The notes: a model not told the origin generated them from the letters alone. Numbered from the stretch's first letter, positions 44,049 through 52,552 are shown. The stretch: DNA of 64,000 bases from an uncultured Erythrobacter sp. (GCA_913055155.1 CAJXJR010000006.1:1-64000), one strand, 5' to 3'. Made by a program: numbers and translations.

Positions 44049-44382
44049 GTTTCGGGCGATTTTCGGGAAAGGTCTTCGGGGAGGCGGGACCGGGAGACTT
44101 GGTTGAGGACCATATGGATCGGCCCCGCCTCGTTCGAAGAACTCTTGGGTACGCCAATACTACTGCACGCCCCGTGCCAGTTTTGCGGATCGGCGGATTC
44201 CTGCGCGACACGATGGTTGGTGAAAAGTAAACGCCGCTGCCCCCTGTCAAGAATCCCGACAGCGCGTAGCCGGTTTCCCCCCCTCACCGCACCCGAGGCC
44301 CGCTCTGGCCAATTTCACGGACACTTACCCGATGCCATTCGTCTCTCCTGCGAAACGAAAATTTTGCAAGGAAAACCGCACC
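44049..44382. other. Gene-free structured intergenic region (candidate non-coding RNA)
   Basis: In this 334-base stretch no convincing gene was found on either strand. It contains a long imperfect rod: GAGGCGGGACCG at 44081-44092 pairs with CGGCCCCGCCTC at 44120-44131 (one mismatch). The rod extends outward through TCTTCG at 44073-44078 and CGAAGA at 44135-44140. A small stem GCACG/CGTGC lies at 44165-44169/44173-44177, with TTTT following at 44181. A TTGACA box occurs on the minus strand at 44245-44250, but its -10 is weak. I could not match it to tmRNA, SRP RNA or 6S RNA. Confidence 0.4.
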
Positions 44383-45762
44383 ATGGGTACGATCACCACC
44401 GTCAATCCGGCCACTGGAAAGAATATCGAAAGCCACGAAGAACTCGGTCGCAAGGCCGCCATGGCCAGGGTCGATGCCTGTCACGAGGCCTTCACCGCGT
44501 GGAAGCTGAAATCCGCCGAAGAGCGCGCCAAGATCATCAAGGGGCTTGGCCAGGCGCTGCGCGAGAACAAGGAAGAGCTGGCGCGACTGATGACCGACGA
44601 AGTCGGCAAGCTGATCGGCGACAGCCGCGACGAAGTCGATCTGTGCGCCGCCATCTGCGATTATACCGCCGAGTGCGGCCCCGCCGAACTCGCCCCCGAA
44701 CCGCGCGATCCGGCCAATACCGGGCGCGGCATCGTTACCTACCAGCCGATCGGCGTCATCTATGGCATCCAGCCGTGGAACTTCCCCGCCTACCAGGTGA
44801 TCCGCTATGCCATCGCCAACCTGATGGCGGGCAACGGCGTGCTGTTGAAGCATGCCTCCAACTGCACCGGCAGCGGGCTGCTGATCGAGCGGATCTTTCG
44901 CGAGGGCGGCCTGCCGCAGGACCTGTTCACCGTGCTGGTGATCGATCACGAGGTATCCGATGCAATCATCGAACACGAAAAGGTGCGCGGCGTAACGCTG
45001 ACCGGGTCCGATACCGCCGGCAAGCACGTGGCCGAAGCCGCGGGCAAGGTGCTCAAGCCCACCGTCCTCGAACTGGGGTCGAACGATGCGTACCTCGTGC
45101 TGGACGACGCCGACCTCGACACCGCGGTGGAGGTTTGCACCCAAGCGCGGCTGTACAACAACGGGGAGACCTGCATCAACGGCAAGCGCTTCATCGTTAC
45201 CGAGAAAGTCTACGACGCGTTCGTCGAGAAGTTCGTCGCCCGCTTCAAAGCGGTAACAACCGGCGACCCGACCGACGACGCCACCGACCTTGGCCCGATG
45301 GCGCGCGACGACCTGCGCGAAACCGTGCACGAGCAGGTGGAAAAGAGCGTCGCCAAGGGCGCGAAGGTGCGCTGCGGCGGGGAAATTCCCGATGGCGCCG
45401 GCGCCTTCTATCCCGCAACCGTGCTGACCGATGTCGAACCCGGCCAGCCTGGCTACGATGACGAAATCTTCGGACCCGTCGCCTCCGTCATCAAGGCGCA
45501 GGACGACGACGACGCGCTGCGCCTGGCAAACGACAGCCGCTATGGCCTTGGCGGCGGCATCCTGTCGCAGGACGAAGACCGCGCGATCGACCTTGCCGCG
45601 CGGCATTTCGACACCGGAATGGTGTTCATCAACGTCTACGGCGTGGCTGACCCTTCGATGCCGTTCGGCGGGGTAAAGAACTCGGGCTACGGCCGCGAAC
45701 ACGGTGGCTTCGGCATGCGCGAATTCACCAATGCCAAGAGCATCTTCGTCGGCAGTAGCTGA
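44383..45762 (+). CDS. NAD(P)-dependent succinate-semialdehyde dehydrogenase family protein
   Basis: This 459-aa aldehyde dehydrogenase begins MGTITTVNPATGKNIES. It is of the length and style of YneI/Sad and GabD-like enzymes: NPATG opening, GVIYGIQPWNFPAYQVIRYA, catalytic Glu230 in VLELGSNDAY and Cys264 in NNGETCINGKRF, and closing PFGGVKNSGYGREHG. It oxidises succinate semialdehyde or a similar aldehyde. Oddities are ELGSND where most relatives have ELGGSD, and GETC in place of GQ(S/V)C, so substrate range may differ. Start set at ATG 44383; the upstream frame to 44332 is not conserved. Confidence 0.85.
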   Translation: MGTITTVNPATGKNIESHEELGRKAAMARVDACHEAFTAWKLKSAEERAKIIKGLGQALRENKEELARLMTDEVGKLIGDSRDEVDLCAAICDYTAECGPAELAPEPRDPANTGRGIVTYQPIGVIYGIQPWNFPAYQVIRYAIANLMAGNGVLLKHASNCTGSGLLIERIFREGGLPQDLFTVLVIDHEVSDAIIEHEKVRGVTLTGSDTAGKHVAEAAGKVLKPTVLELGSNDAYLVLDDADLDTAVEVCTQARLYNNGETCINGKRFIVTEKVYDAFVEKFVARFKAVTTGDPTDDATDLGPMARDDLRETVHEQVEKSVAKGAKVRCGGEIPDGAGAFYPATVLTDVEPGQPGYDDEIFGPVASVIKAQDDDDALRLANDSRYGLGGGILSQDEDRAIDLAARHFDTGMVFINVYGVADPSMPFGGVKNSGYGREHGGFGMREFTNAKSIFVGSS

Positions 45763-45833
45763 TTTGCCTACCGCTCGTACCTGCGTGGTGGGGAGCCGCG
45801 CCAGGTACGGCGCGGTCGGAAGCGAGGACAGGA

Positions 45834-45910
45834 TGGCGCGCCCAGCAGGAGTCGAACCTGCGGCCTCAGGATTAGAAGTCCCGTGCTCTATCCAGCTGAG
45901 CTATGGGCGC
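45834..45910 (-). tRNA. tRNA-Arg (anticodon TCT)
   Basis: The minus strand gives a 77-base cloverleaf. Acceptor GCGCCCA pairs with TGGGCGC, then discriminator G and an encoded CCA (45834-45836). The D arm has AGCTCAGCTGGATAGAGC. The anticodon loop ACTTCTAATC carries TCT, and the T arm has GCAGG-TTCGACT-CCTGC. It reads AGA and is assigned to arginine. Confidence 0.95.
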
Positions 45911-45967
45911 GTTGCAAGCGCAGATAGCGATCTTTGCGGCAAGCGCAAATGCCGCTAGCACAGTGGC

Positions 45968-46720
45968 ATGGCCACCGACCCCCGGAAAATAGATGGCGCG
46001 GAACTGGCGCATACGCATTTCCGCCTGTTTCCCTACGTGATGGCGGCCTTCGTCGCGATCCTGCTGCTCAGCAACATTATCGGCGCATCGAAGCCCAGCT
46101 ACGTCACCCTGCCCGGTATCGGCCAGTGGTCGTTCGGCGCGGGCGTGCTGTTCTTCCCCATCAGCTACATCATCGGCGACGTGCTGACCGAGGTATACGG
46201 CTATGCCAATGCGCGCCGGGTGATCTGGACGGGGTTTGCCGCGCTGGTGTTCATGGCCTTCATGGCGTGGGTGGTGGTGGCGCTGCCGCCAGCGCAAAGC
46301 TGGCCGGGACAGGAAGCCTACGAATTCGTGTTCGGCAATTCTTGGCGCATCGTCATCGCCAGTATCGCCGCCTTCTGGGTGGGGGAATTCGCAAATTCCT
46401 ATGTCCTGGCGAAGATGAAGGTGTGGACCGGGGGGAAAATGCTGTGGAGCCGCACCATCGGCTCGACCGTGGTCGGCCAGGGGCTCGACAGCCTGATCTT
46501 CTACCCACTGGCCTTTTACGGCCTGGCCGGATGGCCGATCGAGCAGTTGTGGCAGGTGGTGCTGTCGCAATGGGCGATCAAGACAGCGTGGGAAGCGCTG
46601 CTGACGCCGGTCACCTACAAGGTGGTGGGTTTCCTGAAGCGGCACGAGGGTGTCGAGGCATTCGACGACGACACCGATTTCTCGCCCTTTGGCGGCCGCG
46701 AGCGCATGCAGGGCGAATAG
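45968..46720 (+). CDS. yhhQ: Queuosine precursor transporter (YhhQ family)
   Basis: This 250-aa inner-membrane protein has about six helices and the VUT_1/QPTR family signatures: LLLSNIIGASKP in helix 1, FFPISYIIGDVLTEVYGYANA, NSYVLAKMKVWTGGKMLWSR and TIGSTVVGQGLDSLIFY. It imports queuine or 7-cyano-7-deazaguanine for tRNA modification. The acidic tail is cytoplasmic. It stands alone between tRNA-Arg and the convergent small psp-like operon. Confidence 0.93.
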   Translation: MATDPRKIDGAELAHTHFRLFPYVMAAFVAILLLSNIIGASKPSYVTLPGIGQWSFGAGVLFFPISYIIGDVLTEVYGYANARRVIWTGFAALVFMAFMAWVVVALPPAQSWPGQEAYEFVFGNSWRIVIASIAAFWVGEFANSYVLAKMKVWTGGKMLWSRTIGSTVVGQGLDSLIFYPLAFYGLAGWPIEQLWQVVLSQWAIKTAWEALLTPVTYKVVGFLKRHEGVEAFDDDTDFSPFGGRERMQGE

Positions 46721-46739
46721 GCGAAATGGCCGCCGGCCG

Positions 46740-46961
46740 TTAGTCGGCCAGCAGCCAGATCGCGAGATAGATCAGGATGAAGCTGCCGAACCCGGCAACC
46801 GCCCCGATCAGGAATACCAGTCGAACGATCAGCGGGTTGATCCCGAAGTACTTGGCAAGCCCCCCGCAAACCCCGGCGATCTTGCCGTCTGCACGATCGA
46901 GACGGAATTTCGCACGGGTCGCGGGGCGTACGCCGTGGGTGCTGCGGTCAAGCTTGCTCAT
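46740..46961 (-). CDS. Stand-alone PspC-domain protein
   Basis: This 73-aa protein carries a PspC domain with little else. The stretch FRLDRADGKIAGVCGGLAKY matches the domain start; FGINPLIVRLVFLIGAVAGF and GSFILIYLAIWLLAD complete it. It ends directly after the second membrane helix. Compared with the pspC at 33257 it lacks the C-terminal coiled coil. Its ATG overlaps the stop of a 40-aa membrane peptide (ATGA), placing it last in a short operon with a predicted sigma54 promoter. It is probably an accessory PspC-type stress sensor. Confidence 0.88.
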   Translation of the reverse strand: MSKLDRSTHGVRPATRAKFRLDRADGKIAGVCGGLAKYFGINPLIVRLVFLIGAVAGFGSFILIYLAIWLLAD

Positions 46962-47080
46962 GCCAGCAGGCTCACGACGCTCGTTGCATTCGGGTTGGCG
47001 AAGCTGCTCACCAGCAGCGTCAGGGTAACGGCAACGGCGGCGAAGCCGGCCATCAGCTTGTTCTGGAATTCATACGTCAT
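46958..47080 (-). CDS. Small membrane peptide of the second predicted sigma54 operon (copy B)
   Basis: This 40-aa peptide starts MTYEFQNKLMAGFAAVAVTL, has one membrane helix and the tail SSFANPNATSVVSLLA. A strong AAGGAGAC site lies seven bases before the ATG. It closely parallels the 42-aa peptide encoded just upstream (MT(Y/F), Ala/Val/Thr helix, LVSSF, Pro, hydrophobic end), so the two are a duplicated pair. Its stop overlaps the PspC-domain gene start. Function unknown. Confidence 0.7.
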   Translation of the reverse strand: MTYEFQNKLMAGFAAVAVTLTLLVSSFANPNATSVVSLLA

Positions 47081-47128
47081 GTCAGTCTCCTTGGTTGGTG
47101 GTCGGTGGTTGGTCGATGCCGGTCAGCT

Positions 47129-47257
47129 TCAGGCGACGATGCTGGCAATGATGCTTGCCTGCGGGGTCGAGAAGCTGCTGACGAGGATCGTCGTGGTCAC
47201 GACGACGGCAGCCAGGGCAGCGGTGATGCGAGCGGTATAGTCAGATACGAACGTCAT
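47129..47257 (-). CDS. Small membrane peptide of the second predicted sigma54 operon (copy A)
   Basis: This 42-aa peptide starts MTFVSDYTARITAALAAVVV, followed by a Thr/Ile/Leu helix end and the tail VSSFSTPQASIIASIVA. It has a single membrane helix and is paralogous to the 40-aa peptide downstream. It is the first gene about 55 bases after a predicted -24/-12 promoter. Ribosome site AGGGAAAT lies before the ATG. No family recognised. Confidence 0.68.
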   Translation of the reverse strand: MTFVSDYTARITAALAAVVVTTTILVSSFSTPQASIIASIVA

Positions 47258-47310
47258 TTTATTTCCCTCATTTGTTAGATCGGAACCATTTCGTCCCATG
47301 CGCCAAACTT

Positions 47311-47326
47311 TGCATGGGGTGTGCCA
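47311..47326 (-). promoter_or_regulatory. Sigma54 (-24/-12) promoter of the small-peptide/PspC operon
   Basis: On the minus strand TGGCAC (47326-47321), five bases, then ATGCA (47315-47311) places GG and GC exactly ten bases apart as sigma54 requires. Only the first T of TTGC is changed. It is about 55 bases from the first ATG. Confidence 0.72.
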
Positions 47327-47400
47327 GTTTTAAAAAATGTCGGAATTCTGCGATTCTCGTTCAGATTACATAAAGGTTGCGCACACAACCAAACCGATAG

Positions 47401-47417
47401 TTGGTATTTTTCACCAA
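47401..47417 (-). promoter_or_regulatory. Candidate PspF enhancer (UAS) of the second operon
   Basis: A perfect inverted repeat TTGGT-N7-ACCAA lies about 95 bases upstream of the -12 element. Its form equals the TTGGC-N7-GCCAA repeat at 31855-31871 before pspA. A second weaker palindrome, GGTTG-N6-CAACC, lies at 47375-47390. A shared regulator is inferred. Confidence 0.58.
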
Positions 47418-47481
47418 TCTATGGGAACGCCATTTCCTGTGGCGTGCGCGGGCGTGCTGACTTAGGGATCAGGCAAGACCC

Positions 47482-48567
47482 ATGGCGCTCGATCGCATCA
47501 CCCTTTCCACCTTCCGCAACCATGTCGGAACCCAGCTGGACGACACGCGCCAGTTGAACCTGCTGGTGGGCGAAAACGGTGCCGGAAAGACCAATGTGCT
47601 CGAAGCACTCTCGCTGTTCGCCCCCGGTCGCGGGCTGCGCCGCGCGGCGCTGGCAGACATGGCAGGCCAGGCCGGATCGGGCGGTTTCGCCGCCAGCGTC
47701 TCGCTCGACACCGGCGACGGCGGTGAACCGGTGAAGCTGGGCACCGGCATGGCAGCGGATCGCCCAGGCCGGCGCATCGTGCAGGTCAACGGCGCGGAAG
47801 CCAGCGCCATCAGCCTGGGGGAATGGCTGGCGATGGGCTGGCTGACCCCGGCGATGGACCGCCTGTTTGCCGACAGCGCGGGGGCCCGACGGCGTTACAT
47901 GGATCGCCTCGCGGTCGCGCTTGAACCCGGCCATGCCCGCAATGCCAGCCGCTATGAAGCGGCGCTGCGCGAGCGCAACCGGCTACTGTCGGACGATGCA
48001 GAGCCCGATCCCGCGTGGCTGGATTCGATCGAAACGCAGATGGCCGAAGTTGGCGCCGGGCTGGCGCAGGGCCGCGCGCGCCTGGTGGGTGCCCTCACCG
48101 CGCGGCTGGCGGAATTGCCCGAAGCGCCCTTTGCCCGCCCCCTGCTTTCCTACGATCCCGGCGGTAGCCTGACGCAGGACGAACTGGCCAGCCAGTGGCG
48201 CGAGCAGCGCGGGCGCGACCGGGCCGCGCAGCGCACCTTGTCGGGCCCGCACCGCGACGAGCTGGGCGTGGTCATGGCCGGCAAGCACATGCCCGCCGCC
48301 GAATGCTCCACCGGCGAGCAAAAGGCCATGCTGGTCGCGATCACCCTCGCCCACGCAGAGTTGGCCGCGCGTGGGCGGCCCGGCGTGCTGCTGCTGGATG
48401 AAGTCGCCGCGCACCTCGATCCCGTCCGGCGCGAAGCGCTGTTCGCCCGCCTGCGGGCTAGCGGCACGCAGGTGTGGCTGACGGGCACCGAACCCGCCCC
48501 GTTCGAGGCAATTCTGGGCGAAGCCGCCACCTGGCGGGTGGCTGGCGGCGAGGTTGAGCGGATCTAG
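47482..48567 (+). CDS. recF: DNA replication/repair protein RecF
   Basis: This 361-aa SMC-like ATPase loads RecA at gapped DNA in the RecFOR pathway. It has LSTFRNHVGTQLDDTRQLNL, Walker A GENGAGKTN (30-38), SGPHRDELGVVMAGK, the ABC signature STGEQKAMLVAITLA, and Walker B VLLLDEVAAHLDPVRR. Length is standard. It is not next to dnaA-dnaN-gyrB here, which is common in alphaproteobacteria. Its start is about 65 bases from the UAS of the divergent small-peptide operon. Confidence 0.96.
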   Translation: MALDRITLSTFRNHVGTQLDDTRQLNLLVGENGAGKTNVLEALSLFAPGRGLRRAALADMAGQAGSGGFAASVSLDTGDGGEPVKLGTGMAADRPGRRIVQVNGAEASAISLGEWLAMGWLTPAMDRLFADSAGARRRYMDRLAVALEPGHARNASRYEAALRERNRLLSDDAEPDPAWLDSIETQMAEVGAGLAQGRARLVGALTARLAELPEAPFARPLLSYDPGGSLTQDELASQWREQRGRDRAAQRTLSGPHRDELGVVMAGKHMPAAECSTGEQKAMLVAITLAHAELAARGRPGVLLLDEVAAHLDPVRREALFARLRASGTQVWLTGTEPAPFEAILGEAATWRVAGGEVERI

Positions 48568-49304
48568 TCCGCGTCCGGTTCCGGCAAGGCGTCGGCCACC
48601 TGGTCTACCGTGGCGGCGACCATGTCCTCGATCCCTTCCGCCGTCGGGTGAATGCGGTCACCCTGCATCAGTTCGGGCTTGTCGAACACCGGTTCCATGA
48701 AGAAGGGCACCAGCGCCGTGCCGTACTCCTCCGCCAATGCGGGATAGAGGCCGTCGAACTGGCCGACATAGCCCACGCCAAGGTTGGGCGGCGCGCGCAT
48801 GCCCATCAGCAGCACGGGTATATCGCGCGATTGCACTTCCTCGATGATGGCAGCCAGGTTCTCGCGCGTCTGTTCCGGCGAGATGCCGCGCAGCAGGTCG
48901 TTGCCGCCCAGTTCGATGATGGCAAGGTCTATCTCCGCGTCGGCATTATCCAGCACGAAGGCGATGCGCTGGCGGCCTGCCGCCGTGGTATCGCCCGATA
49001 CGCCTGCATCGATCACGCGGGCATTGATGCCGCGCCCGCGCAGCGCGCGCTCCAGCACTTCGGGATAGCCCTGCTCTTCGGCGACGTTGTAGCCCGCCAT
49101 CAGGCTGTCCCCGAAGCCCAGAACCACCCGTTCCGGCCCCATGACCGGCAAGGGCGCTTCCAGCTCCAGTTCGGGCGCGACCGACGGTTCGGGCTCGGGC
49201 GCCGGTGCTTCGGACCCGCAGGCGGCCAGGGCCAGCGCAAGAGGGGCGATGATCGACGAAGCGCGGATGGCGCTAGGCCACCGACTTAGGACTGGCTTGC
49301 TCAT
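48564..49304 (-). CDS. SGNH/GDSL arylesterase (TesA-like), lipoprotein
   Basis: This 246-aa exported hydrolase has a lipobox LALAACGS (lipidated C29). An acidic Pro/Glu-rich linker precedes the SGNH domain: block I VLGFGDSLMAGYNV with nucleophile Ser, block II GVSGDTTAAGR, block III IIELGGNDLLRG, and block V DRIHPTAEG with the catalytic Asp and His. It resembles E. coli TesA (multifunctional thioesterase/arylesterase). It is divergent from a YbbA-YbbP-like ABC pair, the same gene arrangement as tesA-ybbAP in E. coli. The stop overlaps recF's by four bases. Confidence 0.9.
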   Translation of the reverse strand: MSKPVLSRWPSAIRASSIIAPLALALAACGSEAPAPEPEPSVAPELELEAPLPVMGPERVVLGFGDSLMAGYNVAEEQGYPEVLERALRGRGINARVIDAGVSGDTTAAGRQRIAFVLDNADAEIDLAIIELGGNDLLRGISPEQTRENLAAIIEEVQSRDIPVLLMGMRAPPNLGVGYVGQFDGLYPALAEEYGTALVPFFMEPVFDKPELMQGDRIHPTAEGIEDMVAATVDQVADALPEPDAD

Positions 49305-49331
49305 GCCCCATAGCTATGCCATCGCCGCGGG

Positions 49332-50033
49332 GTGACAAGCCCCGATAATGCAAAACCCGTCATCGCCGCCAAGGACCTGCGCCTGACCCTGGGCGAAGGC
49401 GAAGCGGCCGTGGAAATCCTGCGCGGGATCGACCTGGAGGTCGCACCCGGCGAAACGCTTGCCCTGCTTGGCCCATCGGGCAGCGGCAAGAGCTCGCTTA
49501 TGTCGGTGCTCTCCGGCCTCGAACGCGCCACGTCCGGATCGCTGACCGTGGCGGGCGAGGACTTCACCGCGCTTGATGAAGACGCCCTTGCCCTGGCCCG
49601 GCGCGGGCGCATCGGCATCGTGCTGCAGGCCTTCCACCTGCTGCCGACCATGACCGCGCTGGAAAACGTCGCCACGCCGCTGGAACTGGCGCGCGAGAAA
49701 GGCGCGAGCGAGCGCGCGGCGCAGGAGCTGGAATCGGTCGGCCTGGGCCACCGCCTGACGCATTACCCGGCGCAGCTATCGGGTGGCGAGCAGCAGCGCG
49801 TCGCCATCGCCCGCGCGATCGCCTCGCGCCCGCCGCTGATCTTCGCCGACGAGCCGACCGGCAACCTCGATGCCAGCACGGGCGACAGCGTGGTCGACGT
49901 GCTGTTCCGCCGCCGCCAGGAAACCGGCGCGACGCTGGTCATCATCACCCACGACCGCCAACTGGCCGAAATGTGCGACCGGGTGGTGACGCTGGGCGAC
50001 GGCCAGATCGCCTCGGATACGAAAGCGGCCTGA
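49332..50033 (+). CDS. ABC transporter ATP-binding protein (YbbA/LolD type)
   Basis: This 233-aa ATPase subunit has Walker A GPSGSGKSS, the Q-loop region VLQAFHLLPTMTALENVATP, signature LSGGEQQRVAIARAI, and Walker B LIFADEPTGNLD with the H-loop ITHDR. It starts at a GTG, 27 bases from the divergent arylesterase start. It works with the permease gene four bases downstream, presumably in lipoprotein or membrane-lipid handling, as in the MacB/LolD-like clade. Confidence 0.92.
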   Translation: MTSPDNAKPVIAAKDLRLTLGEGEAAVEILRGIDLEVAPGETLALLGPSGSGKSSLMSVLSGLERATSGSLTVAGEDFTALDEDALALARRGRIGIVLQAFHLLPTMTALENVATPLELAREKGASERAAQELESVGLGHRLTHYPAQLSGGEQQRVAIARAIASRPPLIFADEPTGNLDASTGDSVVDVLFRRRQETGATLVIITHDRQLAEMCDRVVTLGDGQIASDTKAA

Positions 50034-50037
50034 TCGC

Positions 50038-52545
50038 ATGAGCTGGGGCGCGGCCTGGACCATCGCCAAGCGCGACCTTTCCAGCGGCTTTCGCGGGCTG
50101 CGGCTGCTGCTCGTCTGCCTGTTCCTGGGCGTAGGCGCGCTGGCCGCGATCGGCAGCCTTACCTCTGCCATCCAGGGCGAGCTGGACAGCCAGGGGCAAG
50201 CCATCCTTGGCGGCGACATGGAAGTGGAACTGTGGCAGCGCATGCCCAGCGACGCGGAGATGGCTTACCTTCAGCAGCTGGGCACCGTGTCGCCCGGCTA
50301 TCGCCTGCAGGCCATGGCCAGCACGCCCGATGCCGCCGTGCCTGTGGAACTGAAGGCGGTAGCCCCCAACTATCCGATGTATGGCGAACTGCTGCTGCAA
50401 GGCGGCTCCAGCTTCGGCGCGCCGCCTGCGGGGCAGGCCTTCCTCGCCCCCGGCGCGGCAGAGCGGCTGGACGTTACCCCCGGCGACACCATCACGCTGG
50501 GCACGCAGCAAGTCACCGTGGCCGGCATTATCGAGGAAGAACCCGATCGCCTGTCCGAAGGCTTTGCCCTTGGCCAGACGGTGATCGTGCCGCTGGAGCT
50601 GCCCGAAGCGGCTGGCCTCGTGGCGCCGGGGGCGATGTTCCAGACCAAGACGCGCATTGCCTTCGACGGGCAGCAGGACCCGGACGAAGCGGCAGAGGCC
50701 TTGCAGGAGGCCTTCCCCGATAGCCCCTTCGACATTCGCACCCGCAACCGTGCCTCCCCCGGCGCAGACCGCTTCGTCAGCCGCATGGGCGAATTCCTCA
50801 CGCTGGTGGGGCTGGCCGCGCTGGTGATCGCCGGAATCGGCATCGGCGGCGGGGTGAATTCGTACTTGGAGGCGCGACGCAATTCGATTGCCACGCTGAA
50901 GATCCTTGGCGCGACCTCGCACGATATCGCCCGTATCTATGCGCTGGAAATCGGGATTGCCGCCTGTGTCGGCGCCGCTGCAGGCTTGCTGGCGGGCGTG
51001 CTGGTCACGCCGTTGCTGGCCAATGCGCTGGGCAGCCTGCTGCCGGTCACCACCGATTTCGTGATCGACCCGCTTGCCCTGCTGCGCGCCGCTGCCTTCG
51101 GCTTGCTGGTGGCGCTGGTGTTCGCCGCCCCGCCGCTGGCACGGGCAAAGCAGTTTCCGGCGATGGCGCTGATGCGCGCGCGGGTTTCCCCGCTGGCGCA
51201 GCAATGGCGCGCGGCAGCCGTGCCGGTGGGCCTGGGCATTACCGGGATCGTGGCGCTGGCGATTATCGGGTCGACCAACCCCATGCTCTCCGCCATTTTC
51301 CTGGCTGGCGCTGCGGGCATCCTCGGCTTCCTTGCGCTGCTGGGCCGGGCGATCCGCTGGGCAGCTTCGCGCATGCCGCGCCCCGCCGATCCGATCGTGC
51401 GTGCGGCGCTGGCCAACCTGCACCGACCCGGCGCTGCCACCGGATCGCTGGTGACGGCGCTGGGCTTCGGCCTTTCCGCCTTCGTGCTGCTGGCTGGCGT
51501 GCAGTCCAGCCTCGACGGCAATATCCAGCGCTCCGTCCCCGCCCGCGCACCGGACTACTTCGTGCTCGACGTGCCGCGCGAAGGGGTGGAGCAGTTCCGC
51601 CAGATCGTGACCGATATCGCCCCCGACGCTTCGATCGACACCGTGCCCACCCTGCGTGGTTCGATCGTTGCCTTCGGCCCGGAAGGCGCCATGACGCGCG
51701 TAGCCGACATGGAAGAGCGCGAAGGCACCTGGGGCCTGCGCGGCGAGCGGGGGCTGACCTATTCGGACACCCTGCCAGATGGCAACGTGTTGACTGCCGG
51801 CGAGTGGTGGGACGAAGGGTATTCCGGCGAACCGCTGGTGTCGGTGGACGAGGAACTGGCCGATGCCGCCGGGATCGCAATCGGCGACCTGGTGACCGTG
51901 AACGTACTGGGCGTGGATTTCACCGCGCGCATTGCCAACACCCGCCGGATCGACTGGGAAAGCCTTGGCTTCAACAATGTCTGGGTGTTCTCTGCCAACA
52001 CTTTCGCCAGCGCGCCGCACAACCTTGCCGCCACCATCGAGCTGCCCGAAGGCACGCAGGCAGGCGGCCTGCTGCGGGCCTTGGTGACCGAATTTCCAAG
52101 CTCAAGCGTGATCGAGGTTGGCCCGATCCTGAACGAAGCACGCACCATCCTCGACCAGGTGTCGCTTGCTATCCTGGCCGCGGCCTCGGTCGCGGTGCTG
52201 GCCGGCATTGCCGTGCTGCTGGGCGCGATTGCCGCTGCCCGCGCCGCGCGCATCTATGACACGGTGATCCTGCGCGTGCTGGGCGCCAGCCGCCGCCAGC
52301 TGCTGGCGCTGCAATTTGCAGAGTTCGGCCTGCTTGTTGCCGTGCTGGCAGGCGTGGCGCTGGCCATGGGCAGCGGGGTTGCCTGGCTGGTGATCGTGCA
52401 GATGTTCGAATTCGACTGGCTGCCCGACTGGACCGAGATCCTGGCCGTGCTGGGCGGCGGGCTGGTGCTGGTGCTGGCCTTCGCGCTGGGGGCATCGCTG
52501 CCCCTGCTGCGCGCCAGGCCGGCACGCACGCTCCGCTCGCTCTAG
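50038..52545 (+). CDS. FtsX-like ABC permease (YbbP type)
   Basis: This 835-aa membrane protein has an N-terminal helix, a large periplasmic domain, and FtsX modules. The first module contains GEFLTLVGLAALVIAGIGIG and NSIATLKILGATSHDIARIY. A second set near the C-terminus contains LAAASVAVLAGIAVLLGAI and DTVILRVLGASRRQLLALQF. It shows the duplicated topology of YbbP/DUF214 permeases. It pairs with the ATPase four bases upstream, and the arylesterase across the promoter is a candidate functional partner. Confidence 0.93.
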   Translation: MSWGAAWTIAKRDLSSGFRGLRLLLVCLFLGVGALAAIGSLTSAIQGELDSQGQAILGGDMEVELWQRMPSDAEMAYLQQLGTVSPGYRLQAMASTPDAAVPVELKAVAPNYPMYGELLLQGGSSFGAPPAGQAFLAPGAAERLDVTPGDTITLGTQQVTVAGIIEEEPDRLSEGFALGQTVIVPLELPEAAGLVAPGAMFQTKTRIAFDGQQDPDEAAEALQEAFPDSPFDIRTRNRASPGADRFVSRMGEFLTLVGLAALVIAGIGIGGGVNSYLEARRNSIATLKILGATSHDIARIYALEIGIAACVGAAAGLLAGVLVTPLLANALGSLLPVTTDFVIDPLALLRAAAFGLLVALVFAAPPLARAKQFPAMALMRARVSPLAQQWRAAAVPVGLGITGIVALAIIGSTNPMLSAIFLAGAAGILGFLALLGRAIRWAASRMPRPADPIVRAALANLHRPGAATGSLVTALGFGLSAFVLLAGVQSSLDGNIQRSVPARAPDYFVLDVPREGVEQFRQIVTDIAPDASIDTVPTLRGSIVAFGPEGAMTRVADMEEREGTWGLRGERGLTYSDTLPDGNVLTAGEWWDEGYSGEPLVSVDEELADAAGIAIGDLVTVNVLGVDFTARIANTRRIDWESLGFNNVWVFSANTFASAPHNLAATIELPEGTQAGGLLRALVTEFPSSSVIEVGPILNEARTILDQVSLAILAAASVAVLAGIAVLLGAIAAARAARIYDTVILRVLGASRRQLLALQFAEFGLLVAVLAGVALAMGSGVAWLVIVQMFEFDWLPDWTEILAVLGGGLVLVLAFALGASLPLLRARPARTLRSL

Positions 52546-52552
52546 CTTTTGC

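Noticed and set aside
44120-44150. GTTCGAAGAAC as a tRNA T-loop remnant
   Set aside because: No acceptor or anticodon arms can be built around it.
44045-44287. An 80-codon minus-strand frame in the gap before the aldehyde dehydrogenase
   Set aside because: No ribosome site, low-complexity Arg/Ser composition, and it runs through the rod-like stem; more likely non-coding.
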